Source of the DNA: Saccharomonospora sp. NB11
GTDB taxonomy: Bacteria; Actinomycetota; Actinomycetes; Mycobacteriales; Pseudonocardiaceae
Reading direction: 5' to 3'
Assembly (NCBI RefSeq): GCF_015910535.1
Contig: NZ_JACBJG010000010.1
Location: 1-64,000, forward strand
DNA length: 64,000 nucleotides
Under the pieces are notes generated by a model. It did no database searches and was not told the origin of the DNA. It worked only from the letters and a program-made list of their open reading frames with translations. The position numbers and the translations under genes were made by a program. Every line of letters starts with the position of its first letter. Position 1 is the stretch's first letter. Shown here in pieces: positions 50,987-59,268 of this stretch.

Positions 50987-51427
50987 GTGACCGAGGACTC
51001 CTCCGAGCAGGTGCGCGCTCTCCTCGCCGGTGTCTCGCCGGAGATCGCCGAACAGCAGTTGAACGACAAGCTCGGCATCACGTTCGTCGATCTCGGACCG
51101 GAACGCGTCAGCGGGGTCATGCCGGTCAAGGGCAATCTTCAGCCGTTCGGGTTACTCCACGGTGGCGCCAACGCCGTGCTCGCGGAGTCGCTGGGGTCGG
51201 TCCTCGCGGCGTTGAACGCCGGACCCGATCGGATCGCCGTGGGCCTGGAGTTGTCCTGCACCCACCATCGCGCCGTGGTGTCCGGGTCGGTGACGGGCGT
51301 GGCGACGCCCGTGCACGTCGGACGCTCGACGGTGACGTCCGAGATCGTCATCACGAACGAGGAGGGCAAGCGCACCTGCAGCGCGCGCCTGACCTGTGTC
51401 GTCCGTGACCGCGCTCCCGGTTCCTGA
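50987..51427 (+). CDS. PaaI-type hotdog-fold thioesterase
   Basis: 146-residue acyl-CoA thioesterase-like protein. The hotdog core includes GVMPVKGNLQPFGLLHGGAN followed by AVLAESLGSVLA, where the HGG and nearby Glu/Ser match PaaI/YbgC-type active sites. The C-terminal strands include ATPVHVGRSTVTSEIVITNE. The natural substrate is probably an aromatic or medium acyl-CoA (inference). GTG 50987 is preceded by AGGGAG seven bases upstream. The gene is divergent from polA, with an 85-bp shared region. Confidence 0.88.
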   Translation: MTEDSSEQVRALLAGVSPEIAEQQLNDKLGITFVDLGPERVSGVMPVKGNLQPFGLLHGGANAVLAESLGSVLAALNAGPDRIAVGLELSCTHHRAVVSGSVTGVATPVHVGRSTVTSEIVITNEEGKRTCSARLTCVVRDRAPGS

Positions 51428-51630
51428 GCGTCCACACTGGACAGTGGTCGTATCGGTTCTCGGCTGCGTAGTAGCAATCGGCTCCGTTCGCACTTCACCC
51501 GACACGGTGATCGTCGCGCACGCCGACCACGAGAATCCGCAGCTCACGCCACAGACGCGTGGGTCGAGTGCAATCCCGGAAGTCTCTGAGGATCTCGTGT
51601 TCGCGGGAACCGAGGGCTAGCGTCGCCGCC

Positions 51631-52848
51631 ATGACCACGCGCGACCACCTCCGGACCGTCCACCCGTCCGCCACCCCCGACATCTCCTACCCGGAGCTGT
51701 TGGGCGCAGATCGTCTCGCGCCCCTGCGACTGCCACCCGAAGAGAGACTCGCCCAGCTCGCCAGGAGCAGCACCCTGCTCCACAGGACGCGAGCACTCGC
51801 CGTGTGGATCGGCCGGGAACGTCGTTTGGCCGACGACACCGCATCGTTGAGTGAGGACGACATCCGCGCGGCGGCCGACCATCTGTCCACTACGGACTCC
51901 GGTGCGACGGACGTTCCGCCACGCGAAATGCCGCAATACTGGCACCTCGCCCACGACCTGAGCTTCATCACTCTGGGAGAGGCGAGCGTCAGCGTGGCGT
52001 CCGGTGTGGACGCATGGCCCGACGGCGACGACGGTGAGGTGCTCGACGTGTGGCGGAAGGCATTCGCTTCGCTCTGCTCCTGGAGCGCAGCACTCGACGT
52101 CGAGCTGGCCGGAGAATCTGTGCCACTACGAGGAGCCGGCGCCACCGTCCTGCCGTTGTTCATGGCCCGCGAGCGCGGCCTGCCGTCGGCCGAACTGAGC
52201 GCCCTCGTACGTCAGACCGCGATGCTCGACGCCGAAACCGCGTGGTCCGAGGCGGTGTGGTCCAGCTGGGTCAGCAGGCACGGTGACCCCGCCGAGGTCC
52301 TCTACGACCGCCTCACGCTGCTCGGGGCCGTCCACCGGACCGACGATGTGGTCAGGCTGACTCCCCTGGGCTTGTACGCCCTGTGGCACGAAGTGCAGTC
52401 GGAAGTCGACATCCCGCTCCTCCCGCCGCCCGAGGACATGACTGCCTCCGACATCGTGTCGATCGCACTGCTCGGCACCGACGACCAGCTCTGCCAGGAG
52501 TGGCGAGCCTGGCTGACGACACGAACCCCAACCGAAGCCGCGACGGAACTCGCCGCGGCGGCAGCAGAGGGCAGTCCCGCGCAACGCGCGACAGCGATCA
52601 GCCTGCTGCACGACCTCGGACCTCCGGAGCTGCTCAGCGAGCAGTTCGATATCCCACCGCCATGCCTCTACGCCGAGCAGGCCCGAATCGAGACTCTCGA
52701 TGACCGAGCGGATGGGCGACCGACCGACGACGTCACGCGGCGGGCAGCCGATCGCCTCCACGACGCGAACGTGCGCGCCCCACCGGACGCCTCAGTGAAA
52801 GGTCTCGCCTCTCCCCAGCTCACGCCAGGTAATCGACCCGCGCAATGA
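51631..52848 (+). CDS. Hypothetical protein, 405 residues
   Basis: I do not recognise a family with confidence. The protein is acidic and rich in helix-forming residues, has no signal peptide or TM segment, and shows a wHTH-like stretch EVLYDRLTLLGAVHRTDDVV then RLTPLGLYALW near residues 225-255. It also has alanine-rich repeats resembling short helical repeats around 300-345. TAGCGT (51618-51623) ends seven bases before ATG 51631, giving independent support for the start. The 200 bp upstream contain no other gene. It is convergent with pdtaR. The last 60 residues are proline- and arginine-rich and may be disordered. Confidence 0.65.
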   Translation: MTTRDHLRTVHPSATPDISYPELLGADRLAPLRLPPEERLAQLARSSTLLHRTRALAVWIGRERRLADDTASLSEDDIRAAADHLSTTDSGATDVPPREMPQYWHLAHDLSFITLGEASVSVASGVDAWPDGDDGEVLDVWRKAFASLCSWSAALDVELAGESVPLRGAGATVLPLFMARERGLPSAELSALVRQTAMLDAETAWSEAVWSSWVSRHGDPAEVLYDRLTLLGAVHRTDDVVRLTPLGLYALWHEVQSEVDIPLLPPPEDMTASDIVSIALLGTDDQLCQEWRAWLTTRTPTEAATELAAAAAEGSPAQRATAISLLHDLGPPELLSEQFDIPPPCLYAEQARIETLDDRADGRPTDDVTRRAADRLHDANVRAPPDASVKGLASPQLTPGNRPAQ

Positions 52849-52964
52849 CGCCATAAACGACGTCACTCCCCTGTGACGAGTCCCAGGCGAAGGGCGCACA
52901 CTGAAGCGACAGGCGACACGCTGGCCTGGACGGGCAGGGGTCACGAGAAACCCGCCCAGCGCCC

Positions 52965-53579
52965 CTACTTGCCGACGTTGTCGATGACGGCCTGAGCGAC
53001 GGCCTTCATGGTGGTTCGGCGGTCCATGGCGGTGCGCTGAATCCAGCGGAACGCGTCGGGTTCGCTCAAGCCCTGGTGGGTCATGAGCAGGCCCTTGGCG
53101 CGGTCGATGGTCTTGCGTGTCTCGAGCCGGTCGGTGAGGCCCGCGACCTCCGCCTCCAGAGCCTGCAGCTCGGCGAAGCGGCTCACCGCCAACTCGATGG
53201 CGGGCACGAGGTCACGCTTGGCGAACGGCTTGACGAGGTAGGCCATCGTCCCGGCCTCCCGCGCGCGTTCGACGAGGTCGCGCTGGCTGAAAGCGGTGAG
53301 GATGACGACGGGCGCGATGCGGTCGCCGGTGATCTTCGCGGCGGCCTCGATGCCGTCGAGCTTCGGCATCTTGACGTCGAGGATCACGAGGTCGGGCTTG
53401 AGCTCTCCGGCCAGCTTGATGGCCTCTTCCCCGTCGCCCGCTTCACCGACGACCTCGTAGCCTTCTTCACGAAGCATTTCGACGAGGTCGAGACGGATGA
53501 GCGCCTCGTCTTCGGCGACGAGAACGCGGCGCTGCGGAGCGGGAGCGGCGTCGTTGGCCTCGGTAGCCGCTTCGGTCAC
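52965..53579 (-). CDS. pdtaR: ANTAR-domain response regulator (PdtaR)
   Basis: 204-residue regulator of the AmiR/NasR type. The receiver domain has phospho-acceptor Asp68 in LVILDVKMPKLDG and the conserved lysine in YLVKPFAK. The C-terminal ANTAR helices (TRKTIDRAKGLLMTHQGLSE, then EPDAFRWIQRTAMDRR) bind dual hairpins in mRNA and cause antitermination. The sequence and its position beside polA match the PdtaR of mycobacteria (Rv1626), whose kinase PdtaS is encoded elsewhere, as would be the case here. GTG 53579 is chosen for the perfect AGGAGGAG site. Confidence 0.93.
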   Translation of the reverse strand: MTEAATEANDAAPAPQRRVLVAEDEALIRLDLVEMLREEGYEVVGEAGDGEEAIKLAGELKPDLVILDVKMPKLDGIEAAAKITGDRIAPVVILTAFSQRDLVERAREAGTMAYLVKPFAKRDLVPAIELAVSRFAELQALEAEVAGLTDRLETRKTIDRAKGLLMTHQGLSEPDAFRWIQRTAMDRRTTMKAVAQAVIDNVGK

Positions 53580-53790
53580 CGGGCTCCTCCTGGGAACGAT
53601 CGACGGGTAGGGCTTGCATGCGGTATTCCGCTCCCCCGAGGTTACCGGCAATCGCCGGACGCGTCGGGATGGCGTTCACCACGTGCTGTGACCATCACAG
53701 CCGTATGCGACGCCCGCCGTACAGCGGCGTTACGATCGTGACAACCCCGCTGCCACCCGGCCAAGCGACACGGAGTAAAGTGCTCACCAC

Positions 53791-53864
53791 GCCCCCGTAG
53801 CCCAATCGGCAGAGGCAGCGGACTCAAAATCCGTCCAGTGTGCGTTCGAGTCGCACCGGGGGCA
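53791..53864 (+). tRNA. tRNA-Leu (anticodon CAA)
   Basis: Cloverleaf by eye: acceptor GCCCCCG/CGGGGGC; D-arm GCCC...GGC with one weak pair; anticodon stem GCGGA/TCCGT with loop CTCAAAA (anticodon CAA, 53825-53827); variable loop CCAGT of only five bases; T-arm GTGCG-TTCGAGT-CGCAC; discriminator A. CCA is not encoded. The anticodon specifies leucine, but the short variable loop is unlike the usual class II tRNA-Leu. A hairpin terminator follows. It marks the junction between conserved and accessory DNA. Confidence 0.9.
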
Positions 53865-53884
53865 CTCACTGTGACCACACGAAA

Positions 53885-53919
53885 CGGCCCCTCACCAGGC
53901 ACAACGCGGTGAGGGGCCG
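53885..53919 (+). terminator. Terminator downstream of tRNA-Leu
   Basis: A perfect 12-bp stem CGGCCCCTCACC/GGTGAGGGGCCG with an 11-nt loop lies 20 nt after the tRNA. It is followed by ATCTCGTGTTG. Confidence 0.75.
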
Positions 53920-54520
53920 ATCTCGTGTTGTCCGGCTGTGTCCGGTTAAATCCCGTCGTCACCGGCTGTCTACGGAATAGCCGCCCCATCAGCAACCTGG
54001 GCAGCGGACACCCCGGCCGTCAGCCAGCTGGACACGCAGGCATGGCACAGGCCGGAGGGCGCACCGACACGCCATCCGACTTCGCGGCGATCGCGTCCGC
54101 ACCATCACCGGGTCCTCCAGGCGAGAAACCGGAACCGTATCCGCCTACAGCGATCGCGGAGAGCCCTCGGCATGCACGGGCTTCTCGGACTCACGCCGCT
54201 CGGTGTCGCGCGCCCGGCCCGTCATCGCCCTTGCGCAGCAGTGCGTCCTCGGACTTTCCGCATGTCGTCGCCTGTATCGCCGTGGTCACCGTAGCCATCG
54301 TGTCCGCGTTCCCGACTCACGACTGCGCTGCGACCCGCGGCCACTTCACGTCGCCGTAGCGCTGCGCAATCGGGAATCGCGACCGCAGTAGGGCTTCCGA
54401 CAGTCATCCCTTTGCGCCGATACCCCTTGGCGTCCTACCCGACCGACTGACGGATGGACGCCGTCCTTGCCGAGGAGTCCACTGAAGGTTCGAGTTGTCC
54501 AGCACGGCTGGCGTCACGCC
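53920..54520. other. 600-bp stretch without a supported gene
   Basis: Between the tRNA terminator and the padR operator only short, overlapping reading frames with no family resemblance are seen. The longest is a 144-codon plus-strand frame at 53925-54359. There is a local direct repeat TGTCCGG-CTG-TGTCCGG near 53929. No integrase or clear copy of the tRNA 3' end was found. It may be decayed sequence at the edge of an island. Confidence 0.4.
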
Positions 54521-54547
54521 ATAGGTGCACACACACCTATGTGTGCA
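54521..54547. promoter_or_regulatory. Double palindromic operator for the PadR regulator
   Basis: Two perfect inverted repeats overlap: ATAGGTG-N6-CACCTAT (54521-54540) and TGCACACA-N6-TGTGTGCA (54526-54547). They end two bases before TAGACT, the -10 box of padR, so binding would block transcription. PadR regulators commonly repress themselves and an adjacent exporter. Confidence 0.75.
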
Positions 54548-54560
54548 GTAGACTATGCCC

Positions 54561-55103
54561 ATGGAGTTGAAGCACGCCATCCTCGGACTGCTGTCGATCC
54601 GCCCCATGAGCGGCTACGACCTCGGTCGCGCCTTCGCTGGTACAGTGGCGCACTTTTGGCACGCCGATCGATCGCAGATCTATCGGACACTGGACCGACT
54701 GAGCGCGTCCGGAGCGATCACGACCGAGGTGATCCCGCAGGACGGGAAACCCGACCGCAAGGTGCACTCACTGACCGACGCCGGGCACCGAGAGCTGCTC
54801 GACTGGCTGTCATCCCCGGTGGAGGCGGACCGGCCGAAGGAGCCTTTCCTCGCGAGGTTGTTCTTCGCCGCGCCGATCGGCCGCGACGGAGTGGGGCAAC
54901 TGCTCGACGAACGCGAACGCCAGATGACCGAGGCGCTGACCGAACTGGACTCGATCACGATCGACGCCGACGACTTGGCAGGGCGATTGCGGGCGGCGAC
55001 TCTGCGCAACGGGCTCCTCCACACGAAGGCCGAACTGGAATGGTTGCGCGAGACGCGACGGCTTCTCGAAATCGACGAATCACCCCGAGACGCCGAGGCC
55101 TGA
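54561..55103 (+). CDS. PadR family transcriptional regulator
   Basis: 180-residue winged-helix repressor. It begins MELKHAILGLLSIRPMSGYD, the typical PadR N-terminus, with recognition region SQIYRTLDRLSASGAI and a wing including DRKVHSLTDAGHREL. The C-terminal coiled-coil dimerisation helices span about 95-175 (Vir-type C-domain). ATG 54561 is preferred because TAGACT (54549-54554) ends six bases before it; ATG 54555 overlaps that spacer. It precedes an ABC exporter by about 50 bp and probably represses it until a drug-like ligand binds. Base composition is less G+C-biased than the genes to the left. Confidence 0.88.
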   Translation: MELKHAILGLLSIRPMSGYDLGRAFAGTVAHFWHADRSQIYRTLDRLSASGAITTEVIPQDGKPDRKVHSLTDAGHRELLDWLSSPVEADRPKEPFLARLFFAAPIGRDGVGQLLDERERQMTEALTELDSITIDADDLAGRLRAATLRNGLLHTKAELEWLRETRRLLEIDESPRDAEA

Positions 55104-55160
55104 TCGATCAGAGAACTCTTCGACCGCCCCGTCCGCCCACTCCCTGGAAAAGTGATCACA

Positions 55161-55904
55161 ATGATTAATACATCGCCCCCGCCGGCCGTCGAGACTCGGC
55201 ATCTCATCAAGCGTTACAAGAGAAAAACCGCGGTCAATGGCATCAGCCTTCGAATTCACGCCGGGGAGACCTTCGGCGTATTGGGAACCAATGGGGCCGG
55301 CAAGACCACCACGATGGAGATGATCGCCGGGCTGCGCAAACCCACCGAGGGGTCGGTTCGGATTCTGGGCTTGGACCCCTTCACCGACCGAGCCCAGGTC
55401 CGTCAGATACTCGGCGTCCAACTGCAGCACGCCAATCTGCACGACGCACTGACTGCACGCGAGCTCGTCGACCTCTACCGCGCTTTCTACCCGAACCCCT
55501 TGGATACTGATCAAGCCTTGGCCATGGTGGAGTTGCAGGAGAAGGCCAAGACCCGGTTCAGCGATCTCTCCGGCGGCCAGATGCAACGCCTTTCGATTGC
55601 ATTGGCGCTGGTGGGGCGGCCACAGGTGGTGATCCTGGATGAACTGACCACCGGACTGGATCCCATGGCTCGACGTCGGGTGTGGTCGACGATCGAGGCC
55701 CTGAGGAATCAGACGGTGATTCTCGTCAGCCACGCCATGGACGAAGTCGAACATCTCTGCGACCGGGTGGCGATCGTCGATTCCGGGCGCGTCGTCGCCC
55801 AGGGCACCCCGAATGCACTGAAAGCGCACACCTCGGCGGCCACCTTGGAAGATGCCTTCGTGAAACTGACCGGAAAATCCTTGAACGAGAAGGATGACCA
55901 CTGA
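55161..55904 (+). CDS. ABC transporter ATP-binding protein (DrrA/CcmA-type)
   Basis: About 247 residues, cytoplasmic ATPase of an export system. Motifs are Walker A GTNGAGKTTTMEM near residue 43, the signature LSGGQMQRLSIAL, and Walker B VVILDELTTGLDP. The latter has Leu in place of the usual Pro of DEPT, with the catalytic Glu kept. The H-loop is LVSHAMDE. It is similar to daunorubicin-resistance-type ATPases. ATG 55161 is used; GTG 55152 is in frame. Its stop overlaps the following permease ATG by one base (TGATG). Because that permease is broken, this ATPase may no longer have a working partner. Confidence 0.87.
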   Translation: MINTSPPPAVETRHLIKRYKRKTAVNGISLRIHAGETFGVLGTNGAGKTTTMEMIAGLRKPTEGSVRILGLDPFTDRAQVRQILGVQLQHANLHDALTARELVDLYRAFYPNPLDTDQALAMVELQEKAKTRFSDLSGGQMQRLSIALALVGRPQVVILDELTTGLDPMARRRVWSTIEALRNQTVILVSHAMDEVEHLCDRVAIVDSGRVVAQGTPNALKAHTSAATLEDAFVKLTGKSLNEKDDH

Positions 55905-56523
55905 TGACCACCATGCCCATTCCTTCCGTCCACGCTCGCCGGCCGGGTGCACGAGCCTGGATGCGGATGATCCAGGCCGAAGGGAAAATGATCGTCCGCT
56001 CCACCGCGAACCTCATCGTGCCACTGGGCGCAAGACCAAAGTGCTGCGCCGGTTGGCAGTCACCCCGACCTCTCCTGCCATGGTGATGGCCGCTCAGCTA
56101 GTGGTCGGTCTGATCCAGGTGATGGTGGGCGTCTCCGCAGCCTTCGGAGTCGCGGTCCTGTTCTTCGATGCTGGTTTTCCCGTCGACGTCTTCACGGCCG
56201 TGATGGTGCTGTCGGCGTGCTGTGTGGCGATGTACGCCTTGGGAATGATCGTGGCCTCGGTGGCTCCCACGCCGAACGCCGCGGCAGCCATCGGATTGAT
56301 CGCGTTCTTCGCGATGGCCGCACTCGGCGGCATGTTCGGCCCCATGGAGAATCTGCCCGAGCAGGTGGCCGCGATCGGCTCCTGGCTACCCTTCGGCGCA
56401 GCTGTCGAGGCGTTCCAGTCCGCCTGGATCGGCGAGACCGTGAGGTGGGAGAACTGGGCCAGTCTCGGCGCGACCACCGTACTCGGTGTCGGCGTAGCGT
56501 CTGCGTTCTTCCGTTGGGATTGA
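55904..56523 (+). pseudogene. ABC-2 permease with internal deletion and frameshift
   Basis: The frame starting at ATG 55904 encodes a normal ABC-2 permease N-terminus (WMRMIQAEGKMIVRSTANLI, then VPLG) but loses homology near 56030 and stops at 56086. The continuation lies in another frame from about 56035: KVLRRLAVTPTSPAMVMAAQ, then four TM segments (VVGLIQVMVGVSAAFGVAVL, AIGLIAFFAMAALGGMFGPM) and the C-terminal SWLPFGAAVEAFQSAW. Compared with the usual length of roughly 250-290 residues, on the order of 100 or more central residues are missing. A deletion with frameshift is the simplest reading, so no functional pump is expected from this gene. Confidence 0.8.
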
Positions 56524-57104
56524 TCACGTAGTCGTCGATAGACCACCACACTGGCCGCGTACTCACCTTTGAGACGTGCCGCCGGCGGCAAGACACGGAG
56601 GGATCGCGGGTGCCGGCCGACGGTGCGACCCGGAACTGTCGTACGGTCGGCGGCCGGTTCGGGTGGCGATGCGGAAATGCGAGTGGAAGCCAACGACAGC
56701 CGCGGTGACGGCCGCCTCCCGTCCCGGCCCGGTCAGTAGTCCTACCTCTACGCCGCAGGCGGTTCTCGTCCAGCACGTCAGGTGACCGCTCCTCACCCCG
56801 CCACATCGAGCGTGACGGCAGCGGGACTTGCGAGACGGCACGCGGCAGACCCGGGAACGGCCAGTACACAAAGGACGAGCGCCCGGCCGGCCACTCGTCG
56901 CCTCGTCGGCCTCCAGAACAGTCCTGCGCTCGGTCAGCGGTCTCGCACATCGCACCTTCGACGGACGGTCGCTTCAACGCGGCCTCCTAGCCAGCTTCGA
57001 GCGCGCCGAGTACTCCACTAGCTGAACTCCCAATTTCACAGACGCGAAGGTGTGACTCGGCGAGAGCGAAGCAGCAAACCAGCTCTCTGAACGGGGTCGA
57101 ATAA
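56524..57104. other. 580-bp stretch without a supported gene
   Basis: Only short frames on both strands are seen (up to 130 codons, minus, 56563-56955), with Arg/Pro/Ser-rich translations and no recognised motifs. At its right end is an A/T-rich patch, ATAATCATTAATTAATCC (57101-57118), unusual for this genome. It coincides with the truncation point of the next gene. It may be a deletion or insertion scar. Confidence 0.45.
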
Positions 57105-57911
57105 TCATTAATTAATCCTGTCCCGAATATTCCGGAGCCCGAGGCGAGTCGCATAATCACCTTCACGGTCGACGAGAGCCGCTTCGACACCCTCGTGACG
57201 ACCTTGCGCGGCATCGTGCGGGACCGCCTCACCAACGCCGTCGTCAAGATCTACGACGCCGCCTCGTCCGACATCTACGGCGGAAAAGCGGCGGTCACCG
57301 GGCACGTCTGTGTCGACGGCGCTGCGGCCCTGCTTCCCGCGCTGTGTTCGGAGGTGGAACGACGGCTCGCGGACGTCGGCGCGGCCATGCTGTCCGAGGA
57401 ACAGGTCAGCGCTGATCCCCTCGCCGCCGCCGTCGTGAAGGCCTACCGCGGTGACCCGCTCGGCAACGAGGTGATCGTACGGTCCGCGCTGGGCGTTTCC
57501 ACCGAGGAAGCCGACGAGCGCGGCCGAGGATGGATCTTCGTCCTGCCTTTCGTCCCCTTCACCCCCGGGGATCTCGTCCGGGCACGCGGCGTGGTCCGCG
57601 ACGCCGCTCCACCCGACCCGAGCGTGCAGGTCGGCACGACCGTGAACACGCTCGACCACGACGTGGTGGACCTCGTCATCGCAGTGCGCTTCGACCGCCG
57701 GGATCCGACGTCGGTGACGACAGCCCACCACACTCTCGACCGGCTGTACGAGGGGCTCGTCGAGGCCGGCTACCACCCCTACCGCCTCGACACCGCGCAC
57801 CGCCGCTCCGACGTCCTCCCCGACACCGACCTCACGTCCACTCTCGCCCGTCGGATCAAGTCAGCAGTCGATCCCGCCAACGTCTTCGGCGGCTCCCGCT
57901 ATTTCGCCTGA
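57105..57911 (+). pseudogene. 5'-truncated VAO-type FAD-linked oxidase
   Basis: The open frame starts at 57105, just after a stop, and matches the middle and C-terminal cap/FAD regions of vanillyl-alcohol-oxidase-like enzymes: PEPEASRIITFTVDESRFDT, GWIFVLPFVPFTPGDLVRA and VEAGYHPYRLDTAHR, ending RIKSAVDPANVFGGSRYF. The N-terminal PCMH FAD-binding domain, normally about 200 residues, is absent, and no start with a ribosome site lies at the beginning; the first candidate GTG is 57195. A translated fragment from 57195 would be 238 residues but should not bind FAD properly. It lies directly upstream of the halogenase gene. Confidence 0.7.
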
Positions 57912-57936
57912 CAACCCTCGAGTGAACGGAAACGAC

Positions 57937-59268
57937 ATGACCGAGCAGAACATCGACTACGACGTCGTCGTCTGTGGCGGCGGCCCCGCCGGTTCCATCG
58001 CCGCCCGGCAGAGCGCCCAACTCGGGTTGCGGACCCTCGTGCTGGAGAAGGACGCATTCCCGCGCTTCCACATCGGGGAATCCCTCCTGCCCTACATGAG
58101 CGGACTGCTCCACGAACTCGGGCTCCTCGATCACGTGAAGAGGGAAGGCCACCCCGTCAAGACGGGCGCCGAATTCAGCGACACCACGGGCAAGTTCCAC
58201 CGGGTCTCGTTCACCGACCAGGGCGAGGGTCGGTTCCACACCACGTTCCAGGTCGACCGCGCACGCTTCGACCAGTTCCTGTTGGACGCCGCGGTCGACG
58301 CCGGGGCCCGCGCGGTGACCCAAGCGAACATCACCGACATCGACCTGCAGGACGACGACACACCGCACGCCGTTCACTACACCGCTCCGGACGGCGAGCA
58401 CGTGGTCCGCGCGAAGGTCGTCATCGACGCCACCGGTCGTGCCGGGTTGATCTCCGCCAAGCTGGGACTGCGCAAGACGGTGCAGCAGCTGAAGATGGTC
58501 GCCCTGTATCACCACTACGTCGGCATCCGGGAGGAGAACAATCCGGGCTGGCGGGGAGACATCCAGATCGGCAACCACGACGACGGCTGGGTCTGGGCCA
58601 TCCCCAACGCCGCGGGCATGCTGAGCGTGGGAACCGTCATGCGACGGTCCACTTTGCGCGGTGCTGACCGCGAAGCCCTGTTCCAGGACCACGTGTCCCG
58701 GGTCCCCCGCATCGTGCAACGCCTCGGCTCCGCCCAGGTGCAGGGCCCGCTGCGCACGGAGTCCGACTACTGCTATTACGCAGAGCAGGTCGCCGGGAAC
58801 CGGTGGTTCCTGGTCGGCGACAGCGCCGCCTTCGTGGACCCGGTTTTTTCCGGTGGCGTGTACCTGGCGATGGTCACCGGACGGCAGGCCGGTGTCGAGG
58901 CCGCCGCGATCGTCAACGGCTCCGAGCGCACGGAGGAGTGCGCGGACCGGTTCACCCGCCTGTACAAGACCGGGTACGACACCTACTTCCGTCTCGTCCA
59001 GGGCTTCTACGAGTACAACTTCGACTTCGGGGCGTTCAAGGCCGACCTGCCCGACGAGGTCGACGCGCGCTCGGTCTCCCTGCTGCTCGGCGGTGACTTC
59101 TGGGGTCACGCCAACACCTTCGCGAGCGAACTGCGCAAGGTCGAACGTTGGCGCATCTTCGAGCCGTTCGACGTGTACTACGGCTGCCCCGCCTACCCGG
59201 AGCTCGAACTGGCCGAACGCACCGCGCTGGCCGAGCGCAACGGTTCGATCGTCGGAGCGACGTCATGA
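57937..59268 (+). CDS. Flavin-dependent halogenase (PltA-like)
   Basis: 443-residue FAD enzyme. The nucleotide-binding GGGPAGS lies near residue 14, and RFHIGESLLPYMSGLL resembles the VGESLVP region of PltA. The WxWxIP halogenase motif is WVWAIPN near residue 206. A lysine in HPVKTGAEF aligns with the catalytic lysine of halogenases (K79 in RebH/PrnA). GDSAAFVDPVFSGGVYLAM is typical of the phenol/pyrrole halogenase branch. Expected reaction: FADH2, O2 and halide to chlorinate an electron-rich aromatic ring, possibly carrier-bound. A halogenase-like monooxygenase is the alternative. ATG 57937 is used. Its stop overlaps the next gene as ATGA. Confidence 0.75.
   Translation: MTEQNIDYDVVVCGGGPAGSIAARQSAQLGLRTLVLEKDAFPRFHIGESLLPYMSGLLHELGLLDHVKREGHPVKTGAEFSDTTGKFHRVSFTDQGEGRFHTTFQVDRARFDQFLLDAAVDAGARAVTQANITDIDLQDDDTPHAVHYTAPDGEHVVRAKVVIDATGRAGLISAKLGLRKTVQQLKMVALYHHYVGIREENNPGWRGDIQIGNHDDGWVWAIPNAAGMLSVGTVMRRSTLRGADREALFQDHVSRVPRIVQRLGSAQVQGPLRTESDYCYYAEQVAGNRWFLVGDSAAFVDPVFSGGVYLAMVTGRQAGVEAAAIVNGSERTEECADRFTRLYKTGYDTYFRLVQGFYEYNFDFGAFKADLPDEVDARSVSLLLGGDFWGHANTFASELRKVERWRIFEPFDVYYGCPAYPELELAERTALAERNGSIVGATS

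Noticed and set aside
47536-51408. 1290-codon plus-strand frame opposite polA and its neighbour
   Set aside because: It covers polA fully in antisense, shows no domain, and its end runs into the thioesterase gene in another frame.
53642-53995. Minus-strand frame containing GATRTHTGRILSPLPLP
   Set aside because: This peptide is the well-known false translation of a tRNA gene on the opposite strand, here tRNA-Leu.
53925-54359. 144-codon plus-strand frame after the tRNA
   Set aside because: It has no ribosome site, no leaderless signal, a Pro/Arg/Ser-rich translation and no motif apart from a short hydrophobic stretch. Decayed sequence is more likely.
56563-56955. 130-codon minus-strand frame in the gap after the broken permease
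   Set aside because: The translation is Arg/Cys/Ser-rich without motifs, and no start signal is present.
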